Shown: piece after piece, positions 55,246 to 64,000 of the stretch
Position numbering within the stretch: the first letter of the stretch is position 1
Layout of the letters: each line of letters opens with the position of its first letter
From: Pseudomonas sp. TH31
GTDB taxonomy: Bacteria; Pseudomonadota; Gammaproteobacteria; Pseudomonadales; Pseudomonadaceae
Reading direction: 5' to 3'
NCBI RefSeq assembly: GCF_016650815.1
Contig: NZ_JAEKEZ010000010.1
Location: forward strand, 62,001-126,000
DNA length: 64,000 nt
Position numbers and translations under genes: made by a program
The notes under the pieces: generated by a model
Told to the model about the DNA's origin: nothing
The model's input: the letters and a program-made list of their open reading frames with translations, nothing else
Databases searched by the model: none

Positions 55246-56904
55246 ATGACCTCAAATTCCCGCGGAGCCATCAGTGAAGTCCTCGGCCTGCTCAAGCCAT
55301 TCCGGGTCATCGTTGTGGTGTCGATCGCGCTCGGCATGCTCGGCGGCCTCAGCATCACCGCGTTGCTGGCGACCATCAATGATGCCCTGAATGCCGACGG
55401 CAGCCCGACACCCCGGCTGCTGGCGACGTTTGTCGGCCTGTGCGTGGTGGCGTTGCTGACGTCGATCCTGTCGGACATCGGCACCAACCACGTCGGGCAG
55501 AACATCATTGCCGGGCTGCGCAAGAACCTGGGCGAAAAAGTCCTGCGCGCGCCGATTGAGCAGATCGAACGCTTTCGCAGCTATCGACTGATTCCGGTGC
55601 TGACCCACGACGTCGACACCGTCAGCGATTTCGCTTTCTCCTTTGCGCCGCTGGCCATTGCACTCACCGTCACCCTCGGTTGCCTGGGCTACCTGGCCTG
55701 GCTGTCGCTGCCGATGTTCGCCTTGCTGATGGTGGCGCTGGTGATCGGCACATTGGTTCAACTCGTTGCACGGACCAAGGGCATCCAGGGTTTCGAGGCC
55801 GCTCGCGCCGGCGAAGATGAACTGCAAAAACACTACAGCGCGATTGCCGATGGCGCCAAAGAACTGCGCATCCATCGTCCGCGCCGCCAACGCATGTTCC
55901 ACCAGCGCATCGAAGCCACGGCCGACTACATCTGCAAGACGCACATCCGCGCGGTGAATACCTTCGTGGTGGCCAAGACCCTCGGTTCGATGCTGTTTTT
56001 CGTGGTGATCGGCCTGGCGCTGGTGCTGCAATCGTTCTGGCTGGGCACCGATAAAGCCGTGCTCAGCGGCTTCGTGCTGGTGCTGTTGTACATGAAAGGC
56101 CCGCTGGAATACCTGGTGACCACCCTGCCCGTAGTCAGCCGCGCCAACATCGCCTTCAAGCGCATTGCCGACCTGGCGGAACAGTTTTCCTCGCCGGAGC
56201 CGCATCTGCTGCTCAGTGACCAGGCCGCGCCGAAACCGGCGGTCGAACACCTGGAATTGCGCGACGTGCACTACGCCTTCCCGGCCGTCGACGGCAACAA
56301 GCCGTTTGCTCTCGGGCCGGTCAACCTGTCCATCAGCCAAGGCGAAATCGTCTTTATCGTCGGCGAGAACGGCGGCGGCAAGACCACGTTGATCAAGTTG
56401 CTGCTGGGGCTCTACGCGCCACAGGGCGGTGAAATCATCCTCAATGGCGCGCCGGTGGTGGCCGAAAACCGCGACGACTATCGCCAGTTGTTCACCACGA
56501 TTTTTGCCGACTACTACCTGTTCGATGAACTGGTGCAGGGCGACCAGGAGATTCCCGAAGACGCCGACCGCTACCTGGAACGCCTGGAGATCGCCCACAA
56601 AGTCACGATCCGCGACGGCGCCTTCAGCACCACCGACCTGTCCACCGGCCAGCGCAAACGCCTGGCACTGTTGAACGCCTGGCTGGAAGAACGCCCGGTG
56701 CTGGTGTTCGACGAATGGGCCGCCGACCAGGACCCGGCCTTCCGCCGGATCTTCTACACCGAGCTGCTACCGGAACTCAAATACCTGGGCAAGACCCTCA
56801 TCGTTATTTCCCACGACGACCGTTACTTCGATGTCGCCGACCAACTGGTGCGGATGGAAGCGGGTCGGGTCATCAGCGAAAAAGCGCCGGTCGCGACCGC
56901 CTGA
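55246..56904 (+). CDS. pvdE: PvdE, inner-membrane ABC exporter of the pyoverdine precursor
   Basis: 552 aa from ATG 55246 (MTSNSRGAISEVLGLLKPFRVIVVVSIALG). N-terminal permease with about six membrane segments (residues 1-310), C-terminal ATPase with Walker A VGENGGGKTTLIKLLLGLY, signature LSTGQRKRLALLNAWL, Walker B PVLVFDEWAADQDPAFRR and switch VISHDDRYF. Exports acylated ferribactin into the periplasm for maturation. The NRPS gene begins 19 bases after the stop. Confidence 0.94.
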   Translation: MTSNSRGAISEVLGLLKPFRVIVVVSIALGMLGGLSITALLATINDALNADGSPTPRLLATFVGLCVVALLTSILSDIGTNHVGQNIIAGLRKNLGEKVLRAPIEQIERFRSYRLIPVLTHDVDTVSDFAFSFAPLAIALTVTLGCLGYLAWLSLPMFALLMVALVIGTLVQLVARTKGIQGFEAARAGEDELQKHYSAIADGAKELRIHRPRRQRMFHQRIEATADYICKTHIRAVNTFVVAKTLGSMLFFVVIGLALVLQSFWLGTDKAVLSGFVLVLLYMKGPLEYLVTTLPVVSRANIAFKRIADLAEQFSSPEPHLLLSDQAAPKPAVEHLELRDVHYAFPAVDGNKPFALGPVNLSISQGEIVFIVGENGGGKTTLIKLLLGLYAPQGGEIILNGAPVVAENRDDYRQLFTTIFADYYLFDELVQGDQEIPEDADRYLERLEIAHKVTIRDGAFSTTDLSTGQRKRLALLNAWLEERPVLVFDEWAADQDPAFRRIFYTELLPELKYLGKTLIVISHDDRYFDVADQLVRMEAGRVISEKAPVATA

Positions 56905-56923
56905 GCCCTTTGCGAGAACCCTC

Positions 56924-59900
56924 ATGAACGAACTGCTTGATGATGATCTGCTGGCGCTGCTGATGGCCGATGCCGCAGACGATGAACCCTCTACCCCGTC
57001 GCAGCGCCGGGACCGGGCGCCGCTGTCGTTTGCCCAGCAACGCCTGTGGCTGGAGCAACAACGGGCGCCGGACAGCTCGGCCTACAACTTGCCGCGCGCC
57101 TTGCACCTGACTGGCGAACTGAATGTCGATGCGTTGGAAGTGGCGCTGAATCGCGTGATTGATCGGCATGACATTCTGCGCACGGCCTTCACTGAACTTG
57201 ATGGCGTGCCGACGCAGGTAGTCGAGCGTCAGGCTCGGCTGACCTTGTATCGCCGGGACCTCACGGCGCTCGACATTGACGCCCGTGCCGATGAACTGGC
57301 GCAGCGTGTCCAGAGCCAGGCCACGCAGGCGTTCGACCTGGGTCAGGCGCCACTGATTCGCGCGACGTTGCTCAAGTCCGACACCCGGGACTACGTGCTG
57401 CTGTTGAACATGCACCACATCGTTTCCGACGCCTGGTCCAACGGGATTCTGATGCAGGACCTGTCCCGCGCCTATGCCCAAGCCTGCCTCGATGATCATT
57501 CGCCGCTGCCAACGCTGACCATGCAGTACGCCGACCACGCTGATTGGCAGCGCGGTGAATACCTCGACAGCGCCGCGTGCACCCGCAGCGGCGAGTATTG
57601 GCGTGAGTACCTGGGCAGCGAACTGCCGGTGCTCGAAATGCCCCAGGACGTGGCTCGTGCAACCGGTCAGCAGCATTTGGCCGGTCGTTTTCAATGGACG
57701 CTTGAACCGGCGCTGAGCCAGGCCTTCAACGCCTTCTGCCAACGACAAGCGCTGACCCCGTTTGTGCTGGCATTGGGTGTATGGCAATTGCTACTCGGGC
57801 GCTACAGCAACCAGCACGACTTCACCGTCGGCGTGCCCAACGCTAACCGAAATCGCGGCGAAACCCAGGCGTTAGTCGGTTTTTTCGTCAGCAGTCAGGT
57901 GTACCGCGCACGCATCGATTCGACCCAATGCATTGCCGATTATCTGCAGGATCTGCGCGGGCAATCCCTGGCCGCACTGGAACATGCCGATTACCCGCTG
58001 GAACTGATGTTCGATCAACTGCAACGACCGGGCAGCCAGAGCGCCAACCCGTTGTTCCAGGTGTTGTTCAACTGGCGCACTGGCGGCGCCGAGGCACAAC
58101 CCGTCGAATGGGACGGCTTGGCGCTGGCGTTTCTCGATGCTGGTGATAACCAGGCGAAATTCGACCTGTCGCTGGACATCGACTATTCGCACCAAGGCCT
58201 GACCGGAACCTTCGAATACAGCCGCGACCTCTACCGTCCGGCGACGATCGAGCGCATGGCCGGGCATTGGCAGAACCTGTTGCAAGGGATCATCCAGGCG
58301 CCCGGGCGCAGCCTCGGCGAACTGCAACTGCTGAGCCCCGACGAGCAGCAACAGACGTTGGCCGACTGGAATCGTCAGCCCACCGTGCTGCCTCGCGGTC
58401 AGTGCCTGCATCAGTTGATCGAGGCCCACACCGAGCACTGCGCTGACGCCATCGCCCTGAGTTTCGGCGAGCAACACATGAGTTACGCCGAGCTCAATCG
58501 CCAGGCCAATCGACTCGCTCATCAATTGATCGGCGAAGGTGTCGGGCCGGACGTTCTGGTCGGCATCGCCGTGGAGCGCACGCCGCACCTGATCGTCGGC
58601 CTGCTGGCGATCCTCAAGGCCGGCGGCGCCTACGTGCCGCTGGACCCGGCCTACCCCGCCGACCGCTTGGCTTACATGATCGAGGACAGTGGTGTCGCGT
58701 TGGTTTTGACCCAGGCGCACCTGCGGGAACAGCTGGCGCTGCCGGCCGACGTTCGCTGCCTGTTGCTTGAGCAATCGTCCGCCGGCCACGAGCACAACCC
58801 CGACGTCGCGGTGCATCCGGACAATCTCGCCTATGTGATTTACACCTCGGGCTCCACCGGCAAACCGAAAGGCGCGCTGCTGCCCCATCACAACGTGGTG
58901 CGGCTGCTCCAGGCCACGGCCGGTTGGTTTGATTTCAATCATCGCGACGTCTGGAGCCTGTTTCACTCCTACGCCTTCGACTTCTCGGTGTGGGAGATTT
59001 TCGGCGCGCTGCTGCACGGTGGCCGCCTGGTCATCGTGCCCCACGCGGTCAGCCGTTCGCCGCAAGAGATGTATGCGCTGCTGTGCGAGCAAAAGGTCAG
59101 CGTGCTCAACCAGACGCCGTCGGCCTTCAAGCAATTGATGCAGATCGCCTGCGAGCCGGGGCAGCCTCTGACCCAACACCTGCGCCATGTAATTTTTGGC
59201 GGCGAAGCGATTGATGTGCAGAGCCTGCGCCCGTGGCTCGAACGCTTCGGTGATCGTGCGCCGCAACTGATCAACATGTACGGCATCACCGAAACCACCG
59301 TGCACGTGACCTACCGCCCGTTGTCGTTGAACGACCTGGATTCGAACGCGGCCAGCCCGTTGGGCGTGCCGATTGTCGACCTGTCGTGGTACGTGCTCGA
59401 CCCGCACCTGAACCCGGTGCCCAAGGGTTGTGTGGGTGAGTTGTACGTTGGCCGCGCCGGCCTGGCACGGGGTTACCTCAAGCGCGCCGGCCTGACCGCC
59501 ACTCGCTTCATTCCCGATCCATTCGACCCGTTGCCGGGCGGGCGCCTGTATCGCACCGGCGACTTGGCCCGTTATGGCGCCAACGGCAGCATCGAGTACA
59601 TGCGCCGCATCGACCATCAGGTGAAGATTCGCGGTTTCCGCATTGAACCGGGAGAGATCCAGGCCCGTCTGCAAAGCCTGCCGGCGGTGCAGGACTGTGT
59701 AGTGCTGACCCACCAAGGCCTGAGTGGCCTGCAACTGGTCGGCTACGTAATCGCCAGCCAGGCGGCCAACACCGAGCTGCGCGATCACCTGCTGGCCGCG
59801 CTCAAGTTGCAGTTGCCGGACTACATGGTCCCGGCTCATTTGCTGTTCATCGAGCACTTCCCGCTCAACGCCAACGGCAAGCTGGATCGCAAAGCCTTGC

Positions 59901-61065
59901 CCGAACCGGACGCCAGCCTGTGGCAGCAGACCTATGTCGCGCCGAGCAATCATCTGGAAGAAGCCCTGGCCGAGCTGTGGCAGCGAACCCTGGGACTGGA
60001 AAGGGTCGGCGTCACTGACAACTTCTTTGAGCTGGGTGGGCATTCGATTCTGGCGATTCAGTTCATTTCCACCCTCAAGTCACAGCTCAACATCGAACTG
60101 CGCCTGCAAGAAATGCTGGCCCAACCGAGCATTGGCGAGTTGGCGGCGCTTATCTCGCGCAAGCACCGGGAACAGACCCGGTGCGTGGTCGAACTCAACG
60201 GCGCACCGGCCGCTGTACCCACACTGTTCTGCATGCACCCGAGCGGCGGCATCGTGTTTTGCTATCAACCACTGGCAAAAAACTCAAGGCCCGAGCCGGC
60301 GTCAGCGGCGTCATGCACCGAGGGTTCGGCAAGCAGCACAACGACCGGCAAACCTGGGACGAGATGATTGACGACTACAGTCGCGAAATCATCAAGGCCC
60401 AACCTCAGGGGCCTTACCACTTGATGGGCTGGTCGCTGGGCGGCGCAATTGCGCTGGACGTCACCGCGACCCTTGAAGGGCTGGGGCACGAAGTGAACTT
60501 CCTCGGTCTGGTCGACAGCACCCTCCCGGAACACGTGTACCCGGAGGACATGCCGCGTTATCGACAACTCAATCCCCACAAAACCAGCGATGAAGCATCG
60601 GCAGAACTCCTCGACGCCATTCAATACTTCGACTTGTTGTTTCCCCTGCTCACGGAGCGCACGGCGGCTTACCTGAAAGACGCGCCACACAGTTCGGCCA
60701 AGGACTTCTATGACTGGGCCACCGACCAGGTCGCACCGGGCCAGGGCGATTTGTTGGCCATCGTGCAAAACGTCAAAAACGAAATCATGAACGCCCAGGC
60801 GTTCTCGGTGCACGACCGACTGCTGGAAGCGTTTGCGGCGTTTACGTTCAAACCGGTCAACGTCAAGCCGAGTTGCTGGTGGGCGCTGCCGGAAAAAACC
60901 AAACAGGAACTGGCGTTCGGCGAAGCCCTGATCAAGGGCTACAGCCGCTCGGGCGAATTGAACTGTTCGGTTTACTCGCCGCTGCTGCACCGCAGCATGA
61001 TCTTCGAAGATGAAATGATCGACTCGTTGATCGAGACCTTCCTGGCCAGCACCCTCCTGCGCTGA
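56924..61065 (+). CDS. pyoverdine non-ribosomal peptide synthetase, terminal module C-A-T-TE (frame broken by a one-base indel)
   Basis: 1380 aa after correction at 60277-60282 (six A, seven needed; repair reads CYQPLAKKLKARAGVSGVMHRGF). Order: short acidic docking start (MNELLDDDLLALLMADAADD), condensation domain (about 25-460, MHHIVSDAWSNGILM, with Ala for Gly in the HHxxxDG motif), adenylation domain (about 480-990: YVIYTSGSTGKPKGAL, NMYGITETTVHVTY, GRLYRTGDLARY), carrier domain (DNFFELGGHSILAIQF) and thioesterase (LMGWSLGGAIALD). The ten specificity residues I read are D-F-W-N-I-G-M-V-H-K, the known threonine code. It adds the last residue, probably Thr, and releases the peptide. Corresponds in role to the end of PvdD. 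Confidence 0.92.
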
Positions 61066-61229
61066 CCGGCCTCGTATGATTGCAACCCGCCGTACGTCTA
61101 TGGCGGGTTGCCCGTCGCTACAAAACCTCGATATCAGTTGGCCGGAACGAGGTTATCCAGCACTCGATTCACCGCTAACGCCCCGAATGCCGATCAGTTA
61201 AGAAGATCTCAAGGTGACACATGCTTTGT

Positions 61230-61361
61230 GTAGCAGCTGGCGAAGCCTGCGTTCGACTGCGAAGCGGTCGTAAAATCTGAGCACGCGGTCTTTCTGACAC
61301 ACCGCGTCGTCTGGATTGACGACTGCTTCGCAGTCGAACGCAGGCTTCGCCAGCTGCTACA
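61230..61361. repeat. long perfect inverted repeat (37-base arms)
   Basis: Arm 61230-61266 (starting TGTAGCAGCTGGCGAAGCCT) is the exact reverse complement of 61325-61361. The loop holds a small inner hairpin (CGCGGT/ACCGCG). The outer part is the same REP family as at 2075-2134. It sits in the 480-base gap between the NRPS and the antitoxin gene; I see nothing else in that gap except the antitoxin promoter. Confidence 0.9.
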
Positions 61362-61500
61362 GATCGCGTTTGGCTTAACTAATCGGCAGTGGCCAACGCC
61401 CTCGTCTTTAAATACGCGCGATTAAATCGCGTGAATTCATATCAAAGATTTCAGGAGTTTTCTGACAGCACTCAAGGAAAAGTCCACTTGCCCAACCCGC

Positions 61501-61531
61501 GACATTTGGCGCTACTATTGTGCCAAGTGTC
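61501..61531 (+). promoter_or_regulatory. palindromic operator and -10 region of the toxin-antitoxin operon
   Basis: GACATTTGGCGC (61501-61512) and GTGCCAAGTGTC (61520-61531) form an inverted repeat with 10 of 12 matches around TACTATT, a plausible -10 element. It lies 18 bases upstream of the antitoxin start codon. Antitoxins of this family repress their own promoter, so this is the probable operator. Confidence 0.55.
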
Positions 61532-61549
61532 GTATTGGAGGACATCGGT

Positions 61550-62044
61550 ATGTCCGCAGCGAATCAGCTAGAAGAAAGAGCCGCTAAATACACGGGAACG
61601 AGCACCAAGAAGGTCAGCCGTAAGCCGACTGAAGTGCTGTTACATGGCCGCAGTGGTGATACGCGAATGCTGATCATCCGGTACACGCAGGAGGGCTTTG
61701 ACCTGAGCGATGTCCGGGACATGCTTTCCACCTCCGCGCTGTACATGGAACACGATCTTGTTCAGCGCATCACCGGCAAGTCCCTCAGGACTGTCCAACG
61801 CTTGGTGAAAGAAACCAAACCGGTGCGCCTGAACCAGCAGCAGAGCACGGTTGCCTTTCAGTATGCGCAAACGCTGGAGCACGCCACCAACGTGTTTGGC
61901 AATCAACAGTTGGCTGAGGACTGGCTGAAGAAACCCTGCAAATACCTGGACGATCATGTCCCGCTGGAGTTGATCGATAACTCGCTGGGCTTCCAGGTGG
62001 TAGAGGAATATCTGACCCGGATAGAACATGGGGTCTATCAATGA
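61550..62044 (+). CDS. Xre/MbcA/ParS-type antitoxin (DUF2384)
   Basis: 164 aa from ATG 61550, behind GGAGGA. N-terminal Xre-like helical part (GFDLSDVRDMLSTSALYMEHDLVQRITGKSLRTVQRLVKE) and the C-terminal DUF2384 toxin-binding domain (AFQYAQTLEHATNVFGNQQLAEDWLKKPCKYLDDHVPLELIDNSLGFQVVEEYLTRIEHGVY). Its stop overlaps the toxin start (ATGA), the normal antitoxin-toxin order for RES-Xre systems. Confidence 0.9.
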   Translation: MSAANQLEERAAKYTGTSTKKVSRKPTEVLLHGRSGDTRMLIIRYTQEGFDLSDVRDMLSTSALYMEHDLVQRITGKSLRTVQRLVKETKPVRLNQQQSTVAFQYAQTLEHATNVFGNQQLAEDWLKKPCKYLDDHVPLELIDNSLGFQVVEEYLTRIEHGVYQ

Positions 62045-62535
62045 ATCCTTTGCCCTGGGACGGGAAGTGGCACGCTTGGCGCCTTGACCGCGAGGTCTAC
62101 AAGCACACCTGGGACAGTGGCATTGGTGCACAGAGATCCGGTGGTCGATGGAATCCTCCCGGCCGCCGGGTCATTTACGCCTCGGCCGACCCCTCGACAG
62201 CCATTCTGGAAGTCGCAGTCCATACAGGCTTCGATACCCTTGATCGGGTGCCTCACGTACTCACGTGCTTCGAAGTGCTTGACCCGAACATCATCAAGAT
62301 TGTTCAGCCCGAAGATGTACCGAACCCGAACTGGCTGGTCCCGTCCCTGCCCTCGCCCAATCAGCAACAGTTTGCTGACGGGATGCTGGCCGAGCATCCT
62401 TTCGTGCTGATCCCCTCTGCAGTAACCCGCCATTCGTGGAATTTGCTGGTGAGTTGCGACTTGGCGGCGAACCAATTCAAACTCGTCTCGCAGGAGCGCT
62501 TTGGACTGGATACGCGGCTGGTCAGGCAGACGTGA
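62041..62535 (+). CDS. RES-domain toxin
   Basis: 164 aa. RES domain over the full length: WHAWRLDREVYKHTWDSGIGAQRSGGRWNPPGRRVIYASADPSTAILEVAVHTGF and VLIPSAVTRHSWNLLVSC, carrying the Arg, Glu and Ser that name the family. Known RES toxins (for example MbcT) degrade NAD+. Paired with the preceding antitoxin; the pair interrupts the pyoverdine locus between the NRPS and fpvA. Confidence 0.9.
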   Translation: MNPLPWDGKWHAWRLDREVYKHTWDSGIGAQRSGGRWNPPGRRVIYASADPSTAILEVAVHTGFDTLDRVPHVLTCFEVLDPNIIKIVQPEDVPNPNWLVPSLPSPNQQQFADGMLAEHPFVLIPSAVTRHSWNLLVSCDLAANQFKLVSQERFGLDTRLVRQT

Positions 62536-62577
62536 CGGCGCGTGGTGCGCCTGAAATTTTCTTCAGGCCATAAAAAC

Positions 62578-62602
62578 CCCGACCCGCAATCTGCGGGTCG
62601 GG
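62578..62602. terminator. bidirectional terminator between the RES toxin and fpvA
   Basis: CCCGACCCGC-AATCT-GCGGGTCGGG: a ten-base-pair GC stem flanked by AAAAA on the left and a T-rich stretch on the right, so it can end the minus-strand fpvA transcript (GGGGTTTTTAT) and, less strongly, the plus-strand one. A smaller hairpin (GCCTGAA/TTCAGGC) precedes it at 62549-62568. Confidence 0.8.
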
Positions 62603-62627
62603 CTCTTTACAACCGGCACAGTACTTA

Positions 62628-64000
62628 TCAGAACTGCGGTTTGTACGTCACGCTGAACATCATGTTGCGCGGGTCGCCGTAGTAGTTGTTGGCGCCGATC
62701 TGGCTGTAGGACGGGATGAAGTACTTCTTGTCGAAGATGTTGTTGAAGTTCACCGCCAGGTTCACTTCGTCGCTCAGGTCGTAGCCGACGCGGGAGGCCC
62801 AAATGGCGAAGCCCGGCTGGTTGAAGTTGCGGTCGAAACTGATGGTGCTGGTCTGGGCGTTGACGCCGCCACCCACGCTGACTTTGTGGAAGTCACCCGG
62901 CAAGCGGTAGTCGGCCCACAGGCGCGCCATGTGTTTCGGGGTCCAGGTGCTGAAGACTTTGCCTTTGAGGTCGGTGTCTTCCAGGAACTTGGTGGTGTTG
63001 TAGGTGTAGCTGCCAGACAGTTGCAAGCCTGGCGCCACTTCACCGCTGACTTCAGCTTCGAAGCCCTGGCTGCGGACCTTGCCCGATGCCTTGGAGCAGT
63101 ACCAGCCGCCGCAGGCTTCGCTGCTTTCGATGTCGGTGCTCAGGTCGGTGACCGCGCGGTTCTTCTGCTCGGCGCGGAAAATCGCGAACGAGGTGTTGAG
63201 CTGGCCGTCCATCAACTCGCCTTTGAGGCCGAGTTCATAGTTGTGGCCTTCGATCGGCTTGAGTACTGCGTGCTGCTTGTCCATGTCCGTTTGCGGGATG
63301 TAGACGTCGGCGTAACTGCCGTAGACCGACCATTGTTCGTCCAGCGCATACACCAGGCCGGCGTAGGGTGTGATCTTGCCGTTATGCCGGGTGGTGCTGT
63401 TGACCGCGGCGGTCGGGTCCACTACGCGGGCAAAGGCGTTTTCGGCATCGTACTCGTATTGATACCAGGTCGACCGTGCGCCCAGTGTCAGGGTCAGCGG
63501 GTCGGCCAGTTTGACCCGCCAGGTGCCGTAGAGGCCTTTCTGGCGCACGTCATAGGTACTGGTCGTCAGGTTGGCGACGTCGGCAATCGAGTTGAAGCTT
63601 TGTTGCGGTCGATGGTGGTCGATCTCGTCGATATCGACGCCCGGCGTAAAGGCACGCGCGTATTGGTCGTCGGAGGTGTACTTCGAATAGTTGGCGCCGA
63701 ACATCACGCTTTGCTTGAACGACAGGGCTTCGAAGTCGCCATTGACGTAGACGTCAAAACCACGGTTCTTGTTGTAGAAGTCGGTGGAGTAATCGGCGTA
63801 CTGGGGGCCGGTGGACGTGCCCGGCGTGACGGGTCCGGTGATGAACTGGTAGGTCGATTCGTTCGACTCGTTCATGGCCAGGGCAGTGGCCTTGATTTTC
63901 CAGCTGTCGTTGAAGTGATGCTCCAGGTCCAGGTAAACGGAGGTCTGGTTATTGAAACCACGGTTCCAGCTCGCGCCGCCGTAGGCAGAACGCCCCAGGT
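62628..64000 (-). CDS. fpvA: ferripyoverdine TonB-dependent receptor FpvA, 3' part
   Basis: C-terminal 457 residues of a TonB-dependent siderophore receptor barrel; the gene continues beyond the right edge (the frame is open to 64000). Seen: barrel strands such as LYGTWRVKLADPLTLTLGARSTWYQYEYD, VYGSYADVYIPQTDMDKQHAVLKPIEGHNYELGLKGEL, PGLQLSGSYTYNTTKF and the final strand NMMFSVTYKPQF with a terminal Phe. A Cys pair (EACGGWYCSKASG) matches FpvA-type receptors. The plug and the N-terminal signalling domain are outside the window. Confidence 0.9.
   Translation of the reverse strand, partial: LGRSAYGGASWNRGFNNQTSVYLDLEHHFNDSWKIKATALAMNESNESTYQFITGPVTPGTSTGPQYADYSTDFYNKNRGFDVYVNGDFEALSFKQSVMFGANYSKYTSDDQYARAFTPGVDIDEIDHHRPQQSFNSIADVANLTTSTYDVRQKGLYGTWRVKLADPLTLTLGARSTWYQYEYDAENAFARVVDPTAAVNSTTRHNGKITPYAGLVYALDEQWSVYGSYADVYIPQTDMDKQHAVLKPIEGHNYELGLKGELMDGQLNTSFAIFRAEQKNRAVTDLSTDIESSEACGGWYCSKASGKVRSQGFEAEVSGEVAPGLQLSGSYTYNTTKFLEDTDLKGKVFSTWTPKHMARLWADYRLPGDFHKVSVGGGVNAQTSTISFDRNFNQPGFAIWASRVGYDLSDEVNLAVNFNNIFDKKYFIPSYSQIGANNYYGDPRNMMFSVTYKPQF

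Noticed and set aside
57872..60043. 723-aa open frame antisense to the NRPS.
   Set aside because: A shadow of the NRPS coding strand in a GC-rich genome, with no domain.
1..64000. tRNA, rRNA, insertion sequences, prophage or integrase genes.
   Set aside because: I looked for cloverleaf-type tRNA ends, transposase motifs and phage genes and saw none; mobile-type sequences here are limited to REP/REPIN elements.

Overview
The window looks like a chromosomal segment of a fluorescent Pseudomonas (P. fluorescens group). It is GC-rich, carries a large part of a pyoverdine (pvd) locus, and is full of Pseudomonas-type REP/REPIN palindromes between genes.

Layout. (1) 1-5.7 kb: a GMC oxidoreductase, a GlxA-type AraC regulator, a class II aldolase, a betaine-aldehyde-type dehydrogenase and a choline/betaine-type periplasmic binding protein, probably an amino-alcohol uptake and oxidation cluster. 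(2) 6-12.4 kb: a two-partner secretion pair (FhaB-like exoprotein and FhaC/HecB transporter). (3) 12.5-22 kb: a Bcr/CflA exporter with divergent AraC regulator, an EmrAB-type pump, an AhpD-like protein, an MscS channel with a cyclic-nucleotide domain, a pirin, a hotdog thioesterase and an aldo/keto reductase. (4) 22-38.1 kb, all on the minus strand: a chaperone-usher fimbrial operon (pilin, chaperone, usher, adhesin) flanked by two BvgASR/Roc-like regulatory modules (LuxR-type response regulator, BvgS-like hybrid kinase, REC-EAL protein). One module is complete; the other has lost its kinase except the tail of a receiver and an HPt domain. Two pseudo-receiver proteins, a DUF4398 lipoprotein and an OmpA lipoprotein lie in the same block. 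A palindrome resembling inverted BvgA heptads (TAGGAAATTTCC) occurs at five places, each upstream of a gene of this block. (5) 38.3-41 kb: an MgtA-type magnesium P-type ATPase with a structured leader. (6) 41.5-64 kb: pvdA, fpvI, pvdR-pvdT-opmQ, pvdP, pvdM-pvdN-pvdO, pvdE, a terminal C-A-T-TE peptide synthetase module whose code reads as threonine, a RES-Xre toxin-antitoxin pair, and the 3' part of fpvA. Candidate PvdS (IS-box) promoters TAAAT-N16-CGT precede pvdR, pvdP, pvdM and pvdE; pvdA has one with N15. A Fur-box-like site lies upstream of fpvI.

Fifteen coding frames, in twelve genes, are broken by single-base length differences in short homopolymers, six of them in a CCCGGG context. In every case restoring the run rejoins conserved protein sequence and gives a family-typical length, so I read the breaks as probable sequencing or assembly errors and annotate the genes as continuous.

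How the parts fit: pvdA makes N5-hydroxyornithine, the NRPS module ends the peptide, PvdE exports the precursor to the periplasm, PvdP/M/N/O mature it, PvdRT-OpmQ secretes or recycles it, and FpvA/FpvI take up ferripyoverdine and signal its presence. The fimbrial block is a self-contained adhesion system whose regulators and operon appear to share one operator.
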